Below are positions 28,301 through 39,064 of a stretch of DNA of 64,000 bases, piece by piece. The position numbers were made by a program, and so were the translations under genes. This DNA is from Pseudomonas sp. AN-1 (GTDB lineage: Bacteria; Pseudomonadota; Gammaproteobacteria; Pseudomonadales; Pseudomonadaceae). Where the stretch lies: positions 2,356,001 through 2,420,000 of the forward strand of contig NZ_CP139195.1 in NCBI RefSeq assembly GCF_034057115.1, in the 5' to 3' direction. The notes below the pieces were generated by a model. It was given only the letters and a program-made list of their open reading frames with translations. It searched no databases and had not been told where the DNA came from. Every line of letters begins with the position of its first letter. Position 1 is the stretch's first letter.

Positions 28301-31124
28301 GCAGGCGCACCTCGCCGCTGCCGCTGACGTTGTCCACGCAGCGGCCGCACAGCTCCGGATGCTCGGCATGCTGGCCGACGTCCGCGCGGAAGTGCCAGCA
28401 GCGGGAGCACTTGGCATGCCCCGACTTGAGCACCTGCAGCTTCAGACCAGCGACCTCGCTGTCGACCGCCTCGGCCGGAGCTTCGGCCAGCGGCGCCAGG
28501 CTGGCGTACGAGGTGATCAGCACGAAGCGCAGCTCGTCGCCCAGCTTGGCCAGCTTGGCGGCCAGCGCCTCCTCGGCGTACAGGGTGACCTCGGCCTGCA
28601 GGTTGCCGCCGATGGTCTTGGCGTTGCGCTGGTTCTCCAGCTCCTTGTTCACCGCAGCCTTGACCGCCATCACCTCGGTCCAGAACTCGCGCCCCAGCGC
28701 GGCGTCGGCGTCCAGCTCGAACAGGCCGTCGTACCAGGTGTTGAGGAACACCGACTCATTGCGCTGGCCCGGCAGGTACTGCCAGATCTCCTCGGCGGTG
28801 AAGGCGAGGATCGGTGCGATCCAGCGCACCAGCGCCTCGGCGATGTGGAACAGCGCAGTCTGGCAGGAGCGCCGCGCCTGGCTGTCGGCCGCGGTGGTGT
28901 ACTGGCGGTCCTTGATGATGTCGAGGTAGAAGCCGCCCAGCTCCTGCACGCAGAAGTTGTGCACCTTCTGGTAGACGTTCCAGAAGCGGTACTGCTCGTA
29001 GGCCTCGCTCAGCTCGGCCTGCAGGCGCGCGGCGGCGTCCACCGCCCAGCGGTCGAGGGCCAGCATCTGCTGCGGCTCGAGCAGGTCGGTGGCCGGGTTG
29101 AAGCCGCTGAGGTTGGAGAGCAGGAAGCGCATGGTGTTGCGGATGCGCCGGTAGGCGTCGGCGCTGCGCTGCAGTATCTGCTTGGACACCGCCATCTCAC
29201 CGGAGTAGTCGGTGGCCGAGACCCACAGGCGCAGGATGTCGGCGCCCATGCTGTCGGTGACTTCCTGCGGGGCGATGACGTTGCCCAGCGACTTGGACAT
29301 CTTGCGGCCGTTCTCGTCGACCACGAAGCCGTGGGTCAGCAGGCCGCGGTACGGCGCGTGGCCGTCGATGGCGGCGCCGGTCAGCAGCGAGCTGTGGAAC
29401 CAGCCGCGGTGCTGGTCGGAGCCTTCCAGGTAGAGGTCGGCGCGCGGGCCCTGGTCGTGGCCCATCGGGTGCGAGCCGCGCATCACGTGCCAGTGGGTGG
29501 TGCCGGAGTCGAACCAGACGTCGAGGGTGTCGCTGATCTTGTCGTAGTCGGCGGCCTCGCTGCCGAGCAGCTCGGCGGCGTCCAGCTTGAACCAGGCCTC
29601 GATGCCTTCCTGCTCGACGCGCTGGGCGACCTGCTCCATCAGCTCGACGGTGCGCGGGTGCAGCTCGCCGGTCGCCTTGTGCAGGAAGAACGGGATCGGC
29701 ACGCCCCAGTTGCGCTGGCGCGAGATGCACCAGTCGGGGCGGTTGGCGATCATCGCGTGCAGGCGCGGCTTGCCCCAGCCCGGGTAGAACTCGGTCTGCT
29801 CGATGGCGTTGAGCGCGCGCTCGCGCAGGGTGGCGCCCTGCGCCGGCTCGCGATCCATGCCGACGAACCACTGCGCGGTGGCGCGGTAGATCAGCGGGGT
29901 CTTGTGGCGCCAGCAGTGCATGTAACTGTGGCTGATGCTCTCGTGCTTGAGCAGCGCGCCGACTTCCTCGAGCTTGGCGACGATCTGCGGGTTGGCCTTC
30001 CAGATGAACTGGCCGCCGAAGAACGGCAGGTCGGCGACATACACGCCGTTGCTCTGCACCGGGTTGAGGATGTCGTCGTTGCTCATCCCGTAGTGCTTGC
30101 AGGTGCGGAAGTCGTCCTCGCCGTAGGCCGGCGCCGAGTGGACGATGCCGGTACCGGCGCCCAGCTCGACGTACTCGGCGAGATACACCGGCGAGAAGCG
30201 CTCGTAGAGCGGATGGCGAAAGCGGATGTTCTCCAGCGCCGCGCCCGGGGCGCTGGCGATCGCCTCGCCCTCCAGGCCGTAGCGCTTGAGGCAGGACTCG
30301 ACCAGCTCGGCGGCCAGCAGCAGCAGCCGGTCGCCGACGTCAACCAGCGCGTACTCGAACTCGGGGTGCAGGTTGAGCGCCTGGTTGGCCGGGATGGTCC
30401 ACGGCGTGGTGGTCCAGATCACCGCGCAGGCGGTCTTCTCCAGGGCGGGCAGGCCGAAGGCCGCGGCCAGCTGGGCGGCGTCCTCGACGGCGAAGGCCAC
30501 GTCGATGGCGTCGGACTTCTTGTCCTGGTACTCGACCTCGGCCTCGGCCAGCGCCGAGCCGCAGTCGAAGCACCAGTTGACCGGCTTGAGGCCCTTGAAC
30601 ACGAAGCCGCCCTTGACCATCTCGGCCAGGGCGCGGATCTCGCCGGCCTCGTTGGCGAAGTTCATGGTCTTGTACGGGTTGGCGAAGTCGCCGAGCACGC
30701 CGAGGCGGACGAAGTCGGCCTTCTGGCCGTCGATCTGCTCGCTGGCGTAGCTGCGGCACAGTTCGCGGGTCTTGTCCGCCGGCAGGTTCTTGCCGTGGGT
30801 CACCTCGACCTTGTGCTCGATCGGCAGGCCGTGGCAGTCCCAGCCCGGCACGTAGGGTGCGTCGAAGCCGGCGAGGGTCTTGGAGCGGACGATGATGTCC
30901 TTGAGAACCTTGTTGACCGCGTGGCCGATGTGGATGTTGCCGTTGGCGTAGGGCGGGCCGTCGTGCAGCACGAACTTCGGTCGGCTGGCGCCGAGCGCGC
31001 GCAGCTTGCCGTACAGGTCGATCTCGTCCCAGTACTTGAGGGTTTCCGGCTCGCGCTGCGGCAGCCCGGCCTTCATCGGGAATGCCGTTTCCGGCAGGTT
31101 CAGGGTCGCTTTGTAGTCGGTCAT
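28293..31124 (-). CDS. ileS: Isoleucyl-tRNA synthetase
   Basis: A 943-residue class I aminoacyl-tRNA synthetase. HIGH motif in [17 protein letters not shown] in [11 protein letters not shown], editing domain between them, and C-terminal zinc cysteines CSRCWHF ... CGRCVDN. The ATG at 31124 overlaps the ribF stop (ATGA). The frame is open upstream but not IleS-like. Length equals that of P. aeruginosa IleS. Confidence 0.98.
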   Translation of the reverse strand: MTDYKATLNLPETAFPMKAGLPQREPETLKYWDEIDLYGKLRALGASRPKFVLHDGPPYANGNIHIGHAVNKVLKDIIVRSKTLAGFDAPYVPGWDCHGLPIEHKVEVTHGKNLPADKTRELCRSYASEQIDGQKADFVRLGVLGDFANPYKTMNFANEAGEIRALAEMVKGGFVFKGLKPVNWCFDCGSALAEAEVEYQDKKSDAIDVAFAVEDAAQLAAAFGLPALEKTACAVIWTTTPWTIPANQALNLHPEFEYALVDVGDRLLLLAAELVESCLKRYGLEGEAIASAPGAALENIRFRHPLYERFSPVYLAEYVELGAGTGIVHSAPAYGEDDFRTCKHYGMSNDDILNPVQSNGVYVADLPFFGGQFIWKANPQIVAKLEEVGALLKHESISHSYMHCWRHKTPLIYRATAQWFVGMDREPAQGATLRERALNAIEQTEFYPGWGKPRLHAMIANRPDWCISRQRNWGVPIPFFLHKATGELHPRTVELMEQVAQRVEQEGIEAWFKLDAAELLGSEAADYDKISDTLDVWFDSGTTHWHVMRGSHPMGHDQGPRADLYLEGSDQHRGWFHSSLLTGAAIDGHAPYRGLLTHGFVVDENGRKMSKSLGNVIAPQEVTDSMGADILRLWVSATDYSGEMAVSKQILQRSADAYRRIRNTMRFLLSNLSGFNPATDLLEPQQMLALDRWAVDAAARLQAELSEAYEQYRFWNVYQKVHNFCVQELGGFYLDIIKDRQYTTAADSQARRSCQTALFHIAEALVRWIAPILAFTAEEIWQYLPGQRNESVFLNTWYDGLFELDADAALGREFWTEVMAVKAAVNKELENQRNAKTIGGNLQAEVTLYAEEALAAKLAKLGDELRFVLITSYASLAPLAEAPAEAVDSEVAGLKLQVLKSGHAKCSRCWHFRADVGQHAEHPELCGRCVDNVSGSGEVRLHA

Positions 31125-32068
31125 TTCAGGTTCTCTAACGGTTGACCCTGCCAGTGGGCACGGGCGGCGGCGATGTCCGCGTCGATCGCCGACTTCAGTG
31201 CCTCCAGGGAGGCGAAACGCTGTTCGTCGCGCAGCTTGCGGTGGAACTGCACCACCAGGCGGCGGCCATAGAGATCGCCGCTGAAATCCAGCAGATGAAC
31301 TTCCAGATGGGCACGGCCGTCGCCGGCGACGCTGGGCCGGGTACCGATGTTGGCCACTCCCGGCCAGCGCCGGCCGTCCAGCGCGACGCTCACCAGATAG
31401 ACGCCGCTCAGCGCCGGGCGCAGGCGATTGAGCTGCAGGTTGGCGGTCGGCGTGCCCAGCTGGCGGCCGAGCTTCTGGCCGTGCAGCACCCGGCCGCTGA
31501 TGGCGTAGGGACGACCGAGCAGGCGCTCGACCTCGGCGAAGTCGCCGGCGGCCAGTTCCTCGCGCACCCGCGTGCTGCTGATGCGCTCGCCGTCCAGCTC
31601 GATGGTGTCCGCCGACTCGACGGTGAAGCCCTCGCGCGCCCCGGCCTCCTGCAACAGGGCGAAGTCGCCGGCGCGGTCGCAGCCGAAGCGGAAGTCGTCG
31701 CCGACCTCGAGGTGCCTGACCCCCAGGCCCTCGACCAGGATCTGGTGGACGAAGGCGTTGGCGGACAGCTCGCGCAGGCGGCGGTTGAAGGTCAGGCACA
31801 GCACCCGGTCGACTCCGCAGGCGCGCAGCAGCTCGAGCTTCTCGCGCAGGCTGCTGATGCGCGGCGGGGCCTTGTCCGGAGCGAAGAATTCGCGCGGCTG
31901 CGGCTCGAAGATCACCACGCAGCTGGGCAGGCCGGCCTGCGCCGCGCGCTCGCGCAGACGCGCCAGCACGCCCTGGTGGCCGCGATGCACGCCGTCGAAG
32001 TTGCCGATGGTGGCAACGCAGCCCCGCTGGCAGGAGCGCAGATTATGGAGACCTCGGACCAGTTGCAT
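31121..32068 (-). CDS. ribF: Bifunctional riboflavin kinase / FMN adenylyltransferase
   Basis: A 315-residue enzyme making FMN and FAD from riboflavin. The N-terminal adenylyltransferase has [12 protein letters not shown] (nucleotide-binding) and FRFGCDRAG; the C-terminal kinase has GTPTANL and the motif [11 protein letters not shown] before it. The ATG at 32068 starts MQLVRGLHN as in relatives. Coupled to ileS by a 4-base overlap. Confidence 0.96.
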   Translation of the reverse strand: MQLVRGLHNLRSCQRGCVATIGNFDGVHRGHQGVLARLRERAAQAGLPSCVVIFEPQPREFFAPDKAPPRISSLREKLELLRACGVDRVLCLTFNRRLRELSANAFVHQILVEGLGVRHLEVGDDFRFGCDRAGDFALLQEAGAREGFTVESADTIELDGERISSTRVREELAAGDFAEVERLLGRPYAISGRVLHGQKLGRQLGTPTANLQLNRLRPALSGVYLVSVALDGRRWPGVANIGTRPSVAGDGRAHLEVHLLDFSGDLYGRRLVVQFHRKLRDEQRFASLEALKSAIDADIAAARAHWQGQPLENLK

Positions 32069-32143
32069 AGACGCGTCTTGTGTGCAAATTGGCCGATTAT
32101 ACCCATGCATCGGGCATCAGGCGTAGGCCCCGTGACCACCTGC

Positions 32144-33691
32144 TCAATGGCGCAGATGGCGCAGGCGCAGGCCGAACAGGACCATCGCGGCAACGTAGAC
32201 GGCGATGCCGCCGCCGACCAGCAGGCTCAGCTCCAGCGCTCGGCGCTGCCAGCCCCAGGCGAACCATGCCGCGGAGGGCGCGTTCAGCCACCAGACCAGC
32301 GCCACCATGGCCGCGCAGCCGGCCAGCAGGCGCAGGGCGAACAGCCCCCAGCCCGGCGCTGGCTGGTAGACGCCGGCCTTGCGCAGCCCCCAGAGCAGCA
32401 GGCCGGTATTGAGCATCGACGACAGCGAGGTGGACAGCGCCAGGCCGACGTGCTGCAGCGGCCAGATCAGCACCAGGTTGAACGCCATGTTCGCCACCAT
32501 GCACTGCACGGCGATGCGCACCGGGGTCCTCAGGTCCTGGCGGGCGAAGAAGCCCGGCGCCAGCACCTTGATCAGCATGAAGGTGAGCACGCCCAGCGAA
32601 TAGGCCTCCAGGGCGTTGGCCGCCTGCACCACGTCGCGCTCGGTCATCTTGCCGTAGTGGAACAGGCTGGCGATCAGCGGTTCGGAGAGGATCGCCAGGG
32701 CCAGCGCCGCCGGCACGCCGACCAGCAGCACCATGCGCAGCGCCCAGTCGATGGTCGCCGAGAAGGCCTTGGGGTCGCCGCCGGCATGCTGGCGCGACAG
32801 GCTGGGCAGGATCACCGTGCCGATGGCGATGCCGAAGGCGCCCAGCGGCAGCTCCGACAGGCGGTCGGCGTAGTACAGCCAGGACACGCTGCCGGTCTGC
32901 AGGAAGGACGCCAGCACGGTGTCCAGCAGCAGGTTGATCTGGCTGACCGACACGCCGAACAGCGCCGGCACCATCAGCGTCATGATCCGCTTGACGCCCT
33001 CGTCCTTGCGATCAGGCCGCGGGATCGGCAGCAGCCGGATGCGCGCGAGGAACGGCAGCTGGAACAGCAGCTGGGCCAGGCCCGCGACGAACACGCCCCA
33101 GGCCAGCGCCATCACCGGCTGGTCGAAGTAGGGAGTGAAGAACAGGGTCGCGCCGATCATGCAGATGTTGAGCAGCACGGGGGTGAAGGCCGGCACGGCG
33201 AAACGCCCGTAGCTGTTGAGGATGCCGCCGCAGAAGGCGGTCAGCGAGATCAGCAGCAGGTAGGGAAAGGTGATGCGCAGCAGGTCGCCGGCCAGCGCCA
33301 GCTTTTCCGGCTCGCCGCGAAAGCCCGGGGCGAACAGCATGATCAGGTAGGGCGAGGCGACCACGCCGAGGGCGGTGAGCGCGGTGAGCGTCAGACCGAG
33401 GGTGCCGGCGACCCGGTCGACCAGTTGCTTGACCTCGGCCAGGCTGCGCTGCGCGCGGTACTCGGAGAGCACCGGGACGAAGGCCTGGGCGAAGGCGCCC
33501 TCGGCGAACAGCCGGCGCATGAAGTTGGGAATCTTGAAGGCGATGAAGAAGGCATCCGCCGCCGGACTGGAGCCGAAGTAGGCCGCCACCACCATGTCGC
33601 GCACCATGCCCAGCACCCTCGACAGCAGGGTCATCACGCTGACCACCGCACTGGATCGCAACAAACTGCTTTTGGCCGACTCGCCGGACAT
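32144..33691 (-). CDS. murJ: Lipid II flippase MurJ (MviN)
   Basis: A 515-residue inner-membrane protein of the MOP superfamily with about 14 hydrophobic helices. N-terminal LLRSSAVVSVMTLLSRVLGMVRD and FKIPNFMRRLFAEGAFAQAFVP are signatures of MurJ, and charged residues inside the early helices fit the lipid II cavity. It moves lipid II across the membrane for cell-wall synthesis. Divergent from rpsT and upstream of ribF, in the pseudomonad order. Confidence 0.96.
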   Translation of the reverse strand: MSGESAKSSLLRSSAVVSVMTLLSRVLGMVRDMVVAAYFGSSPAADAFFIAFKIPNFMRRLFAEGAFAQAFVPVLSEYRAQRSLAEVKQLVDRVAGTLGLTLTALTALGVVASPYLIMLFAPGFRGEPEKLALAGDLLRITFPYLLLISLTAFCGGILNSYGRFAVPAFTPVLLNICMIGATLFFTPYFDQPVMALAWGVFVAGLAQLLFQLPFLARIRLLPIPRPDRKDEGVKRIMTLMVPALFGVSVSQINLLLDTVLASFLQTGSVSWLYYADRLSELPLGAFGIAIGTVILPSLSRQHAGGDPKAFSATIDWALRMVLLVGVPAALALAILSEPLIASLFHYGKMTERDVVQAANALEAYSLGVLTFMLIKVLAPGFFARQDLRTPVRIAVQCMVANMAFNLVLIWPLQHVGLALSTSLSSMLNTGLLLWGLRKAGVYQPAPGWGLFALRLLAGCAAMVALVWWLNAPSAAWFAWGWQRRALELSLLVGGGIAVYVAAMVLFGLRLRHLRH

Positions 33692-33776
33692 GCTTTAATC
33701 CCCGCCCCTGCAAAGGTCGGCGAGTGTAAGCCAGCGCCCGCCCGCCCGACCAGCACCCGACAGCCGCCATTGCCCC

Positions 33777-33805
33777 TTGACAACGCCTTTCGGCGCCGGC
33801 ATGAT
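33777..33805 (+). promoter_or_regulatory. rpsT promoter
   Basis: Perfect -35 TTGACA, 17-base spacer and -10 CATGAT (4 of 6 to consensus), 48 bases before the rpsT GTG. Confidence 0.65.
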
Positions 33806-33852
33806 TCGCGGCCTTATTTACTTGGTATCCCCAGTTTTCGAGGAGCTCGACG

Positions 33853-34122
33853 GTGGCCAACTCCCCCTCCGCCAAAAAACGTGCCAAACAGGCTGAGAAG
33901 CGCCGCAGCCACAACGCCAGCCTGCGCTCGATGGTGCGTACCTACATCAAGAACGTAGTCAAGGCTATCGACGCCAAAGACCTGGCCAAGGCTCAGACCG
34001 CCTACACCCTGGCTGTGCCGGTGATCGACCGTATGGCCGACAAGGGCATCATCCACAAGAACAAAGCTGCTCGTCACAAGAGCCGCCTGAACGGCCATAT
34101 CAAGGCCCTCGCCCAGGCGTAA
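33853..34122 (+). CDS. rpsT: 30S ribosomal protein S20
   Basis: An 89-residue lysine/arginine-rich helical ribosomal protein ([18 protein letters not shown] ... [12 protein letters not shown]). The start is GTG with GAGGAG ahead; a weak start codon is also known for E. coli rpsT, which is autoregulated at translation, so the same may hold here. Single gene with its own promoter and terminator. Confidence 0.98.
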   Translation: MANSPSAKKRAKQAEKRRSHNASLRSMVRTYIKNVVKAIDAKDLAKAQTAYTLAVPVIDRMADKGIIHKNKAARHKSRLNGHIKALAQA

Positions 34123-34140
34123 GCTTCTGTTCCGACAAGA

Positions 34141-34163
34141 AACCGGCTTCGGCCGGTTTTTTG
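34141..34163 (+). terminator. Terminator of rpsT
   Basis: Seven-base stem AACCGGC/GCCGGTT closed by a TTCG tetraloop, followed by TTTTTG; 18 bases after the stop. Confidence 0.9.
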
Positions 34164-34213
34164 TTGCCCGCAGAAAGGTGACGGGCGCTCGCGCGAGGCG
34201 AACGCCCGGCCCG

Positions 34214-35416
34214 CTACAGCTTCTCCGCCGCGATAGCCGCGCACCGATCCGGCCGGTGCTGCGCGGTGCGCCAGGCCACCAGCATGGCCCCGCCGGCACA
34301 GCACAGCATCACCAGCGCCATCGGCCGCGCCGTGCCGTCGTGCAGCACGCCGACCAGCGAGGCCGCCAGCGCGGCGATGGAGAACTGCAGGCTGCCGAGC
34401 AGCGCCGAGGCGCTGCCGGCATGGGCGCCCTGCCCAGCCATGGCGCAGGCCGAAGTATTGGGCATCACCACCCCCAGGGTCGCGATGCAACCGAACAGCG
34501 GCACCAGCAGCGGCCACAGGGTGGCCGGCTGCAGCCAGGCCACGCCCAGCAGCGCCAGCGCACAGCCCAGATAGAAGGCCACCCCGCGCGGCACCCAGAA
34601 CGCCGGACCGCGCCGGGCCAGCAGCCGCGTGTTGAACTGGGCGAGCAGGATGAAGCCGGCGGCGTTGCTGCCGAACAGCCAGCCGTACTGCTGGGTCGGC
34701 ACCTGATAGAGCTCGATGAACACGAAGGGCGAGCCGGCGATATAGGCGAACATCGCCGCGATGGCCAGACCGCCGGTCAGCGCATGCCCCAGGAAGGCCC
34801 GATCGGCCAGCAGCAGCCGGTACTGGCGCAGCGCCCCGCCCAGCGGCGCCGGCGGCAGCTCCGGCGAGCGCGTCTCCGGCAGCCAGCGCAGCACCAGCAG
34901 CAGGCACAGCGCGGCGAACAGGCCAAGGGCGGCGAAGATCGCCCGCCAGCCGGCCAGCTCCAGCAGCAGCCCGCCGGCGGCCGGCGCGAGGATCGGCGCC
35001 AGCCCCATCACCAGCATCAGCCGCGAGAACACCCGCGCCGAGGCGACCGGATCGCACAGGTCGCGCACCACCGCACGCGACACCACCATCCCGGCGCAGC
35101 CGCCCAACGCCTGAATGAAGCGCGCGGCGACCAGCCACTCGAGGCTCGGCGCCAGCATGCAGGCAAAGGTCGCCACGCCGAACAGCGCGACGCCGAACAG
35201 CAGCGGCACGCGGCGCCCGAAGCGGTCGGCCAGCGGCCCGTAGAGCAGCTGGCCGATGGCCAGGCCGACGAAATACGCCGCCAGGCTGTACTGCACGTGC
35301 TCGACGTCGGTGGCGAAGCTGTCGGCCAGGGCCGGGAAAGCGGGCAGGTAGAAGTCGATCGCCAGCGGCGCGAAGGCCGTCAGCGCGCCGAGAATCAGCA
35401 GGATACGCAGGGACAT
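34214..35416 (-). CDS. Bcr/CflA-family drug resistance MFS transporter
   Basis: A 400-residue proton-driven exporter with 12 predicted hydrophobic helices. N-terminal FAPLAIDFYLPAFP is the Bcr/CflA hallmark; the MFS loop motif GPLADRFGRR (motif A) and the antiporter motif C region MGLAPILAPAAGG are both present. Substrate unknown (bicyclomycin, sulfonamides or chloramphenicol for relatives). Single gene; no regulator next to it. Confidence 0.88.
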   Translation of the reverse strand: MSLRILLILGALTAFAPLAIDFYLPAFPALADSFATDVEHVQYSLAAYFVGLAIGQLLYGPLADRFGRRVPLLFGVALFGVATFACMLAPSLEWLVAARFIQALGGCAGMVVSRAVVRDLCDPVASARVFSRLMLVMGLAPILAPAAGGLLLELAGWRAIFAALGLFAALCLLLVLRWLPETRSPELPPAPLGGALRQYRLLLADRAFLGHALTGGLAIAAMFAYIAGSPFVFIELYQVPTQQYGWLFGSNAAGFILLAQFNTRLLARRGPAFWVPRGVAFYLGCALALLGVAWLQPATLWPLLVPLFGCIATLGVVMPNTSACAMAGQGAHAGSASALLGSLQFSIAALAASLVGVLHDGTARPMALVMLCCAGGAMLVAWRTAQHRPDRCAAIAAEKL

Positions 35417-35592
35417 CGGAACTCCGGACAGGACGCGGCGTGCCGGCGGAGGGCAGCTGCAAGACCGTCCGTTTTACATACGTTCAAGAATGTTTGCAAA
35501 CCGTCGGGGCGCGGCATGCTTCTTGCTCCCGCCTTCGCGCAACTGTAACCCGCACCCGGTAAATAGCTGCCATGGATTCACGGAGCAGAGCT

Positions 35593-35784
35593 ATGTCCAC
35601 CCTCACCGAACTGGCCAAACAGATTGCCGAGCTGTATCCACTCCGGGACAAGACCGCCGGCAAGCGCTATCGCATCGTCAACCAGCTGGCCGGCCTCACC
35701 GAGCTGGAGGAGGTCGGCGGCCGGCCGCGCTACGTGCCGACCCGCGTCCTGCAGGACGACAAGCTGTGGGACCTGGCCGGCTGA
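35593..35784 (+). CDS. Small conserved protein of unknown function
   Basis: A 63-residue soluble protein (MSTLTELAKQIAELYPLRD ... RYVPTRVLQDDKLWDLAG). The ATG at 35593 is chosen because GGAG lies seven bases before it; an in-frame ATG at 35572 has no site. I recognise no domain; the repeat of short beta-like segments could be a small SH3-type fold, but that is a guess. Convergent with the lipoprotein gene, 4 bases away. Confidence 0.6.
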   Translation: MSTLTELAKQIAELYPLRDKTAGKRYRIVNQLAGLTELEEVGGRPRYVPTRVLQDDKLWDLAG

Positions 35785-35788
35785 CCTC

Positions 35789-36289
35789 TCACTCACGCCC
35801 GGAGGCCAGCCTGGACAGGTCGACCACTCCCGCATCGCTGAAGCGCCGGCTGCCGAACCAGCCGCCGCCGAGCTTGCCACGCAGCACATAGGGCACATTG
35901 TCCAGCCGGGCACTGTCGACCATCCCCAGCGCCTGACGCAGGGCAGCAAAGGCCGAGATACTCACCGGCACCTCGATCACGCTCTCGCCGAACCCCGGCA
36001 AGCGGCCGTGCTGAGCGCTCACCCCGCGCGCCAGCAGCCTGCCGTTGACCTTCAGCTCCAGAGCAACACCGCTGTAGTCGATCCCCCCGGCATTCGGGTT
36101 CTGCACCCGCAGCTTCACCGCCAGGCGCACCTCCAGCCCCTCCCCGCGCAGCGGCTCGATGCCGACCACCTGGAAGCTCAGCGGGTCGCGACCGCCGAAC
36201 GTGGCGCAGGACAGCAGCCCCGGCATCAACAGCAGCACCAGCAGCAGGCGCACCGCGCGGGCGAACAGCGGAAAGGCGGGAGCGGACAT
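35789..36289 (-). CDS. LEA type-2 domain lipoprotein
   Basis: A 166-residue exported lipoprotein: hydrophobic helix then lipobox LLSC with C28 as the lipidated residue. The mature part has the LEA-14/WHy beta-sandwich pattern (LRVQNPNAGGIDYSGVALELKVNGR ending in a final strand). Such proteins bind to envelope stress tasks in a few cases; here the role is unknown. The ATG at 36289 has GGAGG six bases upstream. Single gene. Confidence 0.8.
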   Translation of the reverse strand: MSAPAFPLFARAVRLLLVLLLMPGLLSCATFGGRDPLSFQVVGIEPLRGEGLEVRLAVKLRVQNPNAGGIDYSGVALELKVNGRLLARGVSAQHGRLPGFGESVIEVPVSISAFAALRQALGMVDSARLDNVPYVLRGKLGGGWFGSRRFSDAGVVDLSRLASGRE

Positions 36290-36556
36290 GGCATGCCTCC
36301 GGAAAGGAGAGGGCGAGAAGGAAGCCGGCAAGGCAAGTATTCACCCAGCCGGCCGATCCTGCCCTACCGCGCGCGCACCAACAGCGCACCAACAGTGCGC
36401 ATTCACGCACCGGCCCGCGCACACCAGCAAGCCGCCCTCAACACGATCACGGCCGTCACGGCGCGGTAAAACCACGGAAACAGTGTGGCATTAGACTTGC
36501 TACGTGGAAGACGGGACCCTCCCCAAGCCCCAGCAAGCACTCAACGAGGAAGAGCC

Positions 36557-37006
36557 ATGGCCATTGCGATCAACTGGACTGCCGAGTTCGAAACCGGCAT
36601 CGACATCATCGACGAGCAGCACAAGCGCATCTTCGAATACCTGAAGGAAATCGACGAGGCCATCTCCAGCAAGTCCGTCGAGCAGATCGAGCACGTCATC
36701 AAGTCGCTGATCGACTACGCGATCTCGCACAACACCTTCGAGGAAACCCTGATGGAGAAGGCCGGCTATCCGATGCTCGAGGCCCACCATGAGGTGCACG
36801 AGCGGTTCAAGGAGCGCGCCCACTCCTACCGCGACCGCTTCGGCAACGGCGAGGACCCGATCCGCCTGGCCCGCGAGGTGCGCAGCGACATCGGCCTGTG
36901 GCTGACCAACCACATCAAGCGCGACGACAAGCACTACGTCAACTACGTCAAGCGTGATCTCGAGGGCAGCTTCGTCGGCCGCATGCTCAACAAGATCTTC
37001 GGCTGA
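36557..37006 (+). CDS. Bacteriohemerythrin
   Basis: A 149-residue four-helix di-iron O2-binding protein. All seven iron ligands can be placed: H22 (DEQHKRIF), H58 and E62 (HNTFEE), H77 and H81 (EAHHEVHERF), H119 and D124 (NHIKRDDKHY). Pseudomonad and methanotroph relatives store or deliver oxygen. The ATG at 36557 has GAGGAAG five bases upstream. Single gene. Confidence 0.93.
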   Translation: MAIAINWTAEFETGIDIIDEQHKRIFEYLKEIDEAISSKSVEQIEHVIKSLIDYAISHNTFEETLMEKAGYPMLEAHHEVHERFKERAHSYRDRFGNGEDPIRLAREVRSDIGLWLTNHIKRDDKHYVNYVKRDLEGSFVGRMLNKIFG

Positions 37007-37321
37007 GCCCCGCCTGCCGGGCGGCCACTGCGCGCCGCCCGCCCCACGACTGCCGACCATTCCCCGGAGCCGCACCGACCGCTCGCCGCGCAGGCTCCGA
37101 GCGCCCTTCCGGCACCGCCCCGGCCCCAGCACCGAGGGCCGCGAATATGCCCGCCTCCTGCTCCCATCCGCGCCGGCGCGCGATATGCTCAAGATGAGGC
37201 GCGACGCCAATGCCTCCGGCCGGGTCAGGTCACCCGTGCCCGGCGGCGCTGGGCGGGCGTCAGGCGCGTTCGCCGCTCGCCGCCGAACGCCCACCACGAC
37301 AATAATAAAGAGAACAAGACC
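37007..37321. other. Intergenic region between hemerythrin and GAPDH genes
   Basis: 315 bases without a gene. A stem CGGAGCC (37065-37071) with GGCTCCG (37093-37099) may end hemerythrin transcription. No clear promoter was found for the downstream gene; a purine-rich AAGAGAACAAGA lies just before its ATG. Confidence 0.4.
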
Positions 37322-38326
<1,005 letters not shown>

Positions 38327-38517
38327 ACCCGGCATGGCCTGGCTTGGTCCCGGAGACAGGCTTGCCCAAGCGGGCCGACGGCTCCGCTGGATAGCGGCAG
38401 CCCGAGGGCGGCGGCCGGGCGATCCGCCTGAAGCGCGCATCAACGGCGCCCCATGACCACGGACCACGGACCGCGGCGCGCCCCTTAGCCCGCCTTGGAA
38501 ACGGCAGGCCCAGAAAG
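38327..38517. other. Short gap after the GAPDH gene
   Basis: 190 bases with no coding signal and no recognised element. An arsJ gene would be expected here in a complete arsenate operon. The old ssrA terminator follows at 38518. Confidence 0.4.
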
Positions 38518-38546
38518 CACAAAGCCCCGGAATCCGGGGCTTTGTG
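38518..38546 (-). terminator. Terminator beside the displaced ssrA 3' end
   Basis: Perfect 13-base arms CACAAAGCCCCGG and complement with loop AAT. Read on the minus strand it lies 8 bases after the CCA of the partial ssrA copy, which is where the original tmRNA terminator would be. It may also end transcription of the GAPDH gene. Confidence 0.75.
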
Positions 38547-38553
38547 TCTGCGC

Positions 38554-38566
38554 TGGTGGAGCCGGG
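38554..38566 (-). repeat. att-like direct repeat: displaced 3' end of ssrA
   Basis: The 13 bases TGGTGGAGCCGGG are identical to the 3' end of ssrA at 40503-40515, in the same orientation. The next bases diverge. Together the two copies bound the integrated element. Confidence 0.7.
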
Positions 38567-38570
38567 AAGG

Positions 38571-38612
38571 GTCCGGATTGCCGTGGAATGGGTGTCCGAG
38601 TCAGCGTGGAAT
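38571..38612. repeat. Two 19-bp repeats resembling IS21-type ends
   Basis: GTCCGGATTGCCGTGGAAT (38571-38589) and GTCCGAGTCAGCGTGGAAT (38594-38612) match at 14 of 19 positions. Terminal repeats of IS21-family elements have this GTCCG...GTGGAAT form; no transposase is present, so this is at most a remnant. Confidence 0.35.
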
Positions 38613-38684
38613 CCACAGATTTGAACCCAAAAACGCTCCCACGTGTCCATTCATCGCCCAAGGCCAAGCGCACATTGAGCAGAC

Positions 38685-38698
38685 AATGCATGCGCATT
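38685..38698. promoter_or_regulatory. Possible operator of the prlF-yhaV operon
   Basis: Imperfect palindrome AATGCATGCGCATT between a TTGAGC (-35-like, 38675-38680) and the prlF start, where an autoregulating antitoxin would bind. Confidence 0.35.
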
Positions 38699-38734
38699 AC
38701 CATGTCAGTGCACCCTCCCACATTGGAGATCAAC

Positions 38735-39064
38735 ATGACTGCCACGCTTGAAGTCGAGTCCACGCTTACTGACCGGTATCAGACCACTGTGCCCGAGACC
38801 GTTCGTCGCGCTCTCAAGCTGGGCAAGCGGGACAAGATCCACTACACAATCCGCCAGGATGGCGAGGTAGTCCTGACTCGCGCCAAGGCGCCCGAGGTCA
38901 ATGATCCCGTGCTCGGCCAGTTCCTCAACTTCCTGGCGAACGACATCGCTCGCCATCCTGAACACCTGAAAGCTGTAGATGCCAGCCTGGTAAAGCGTAT
39001 CCAGTCCGTGGTCGGACATGTCGAGATTGATCTGGACGCGCCACTCTCGGCTGACGACGAATGA
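38735..39064 (+). CDS. prlF: PrlF/SohA-type antitoxin
   Basis: A 109-residue antitoxin with an AbrB/SpoVT-like swapped-hairpin DNA-binding domain at the N-terminus (LTDRYQTTVPETVRRALKLGKRDKIHYTIRQDGEVVL). It neutralises the partner toxin YhaV and represses its own operon in E. coli. The ATG has GGAG six bases upstream. Coupled to the toxin by an ATGA overlap at 39061. Lower GC than its neighbours fits an acquired gene. Confidence 0.88.
   Translation: MTATLEVESTLTDRYQTTVPETVRRALKLGKRDKIHYTIRQDGEVVLTRAKAPEVNDPVLGQFLNFLANDIARHPEHLKAVDASLVKRIQSVVGHVEIDLDAPLSADDE

Noticed and set aside
38327-38734. Upstream extension of the prlF frame (starts to 38495)
   Set aside because: The upstream codons run through the terminator hairpin and the att repeat; the ATG at 38735 has a good Shine-Dalgarno and starts like known PrlF proteins.
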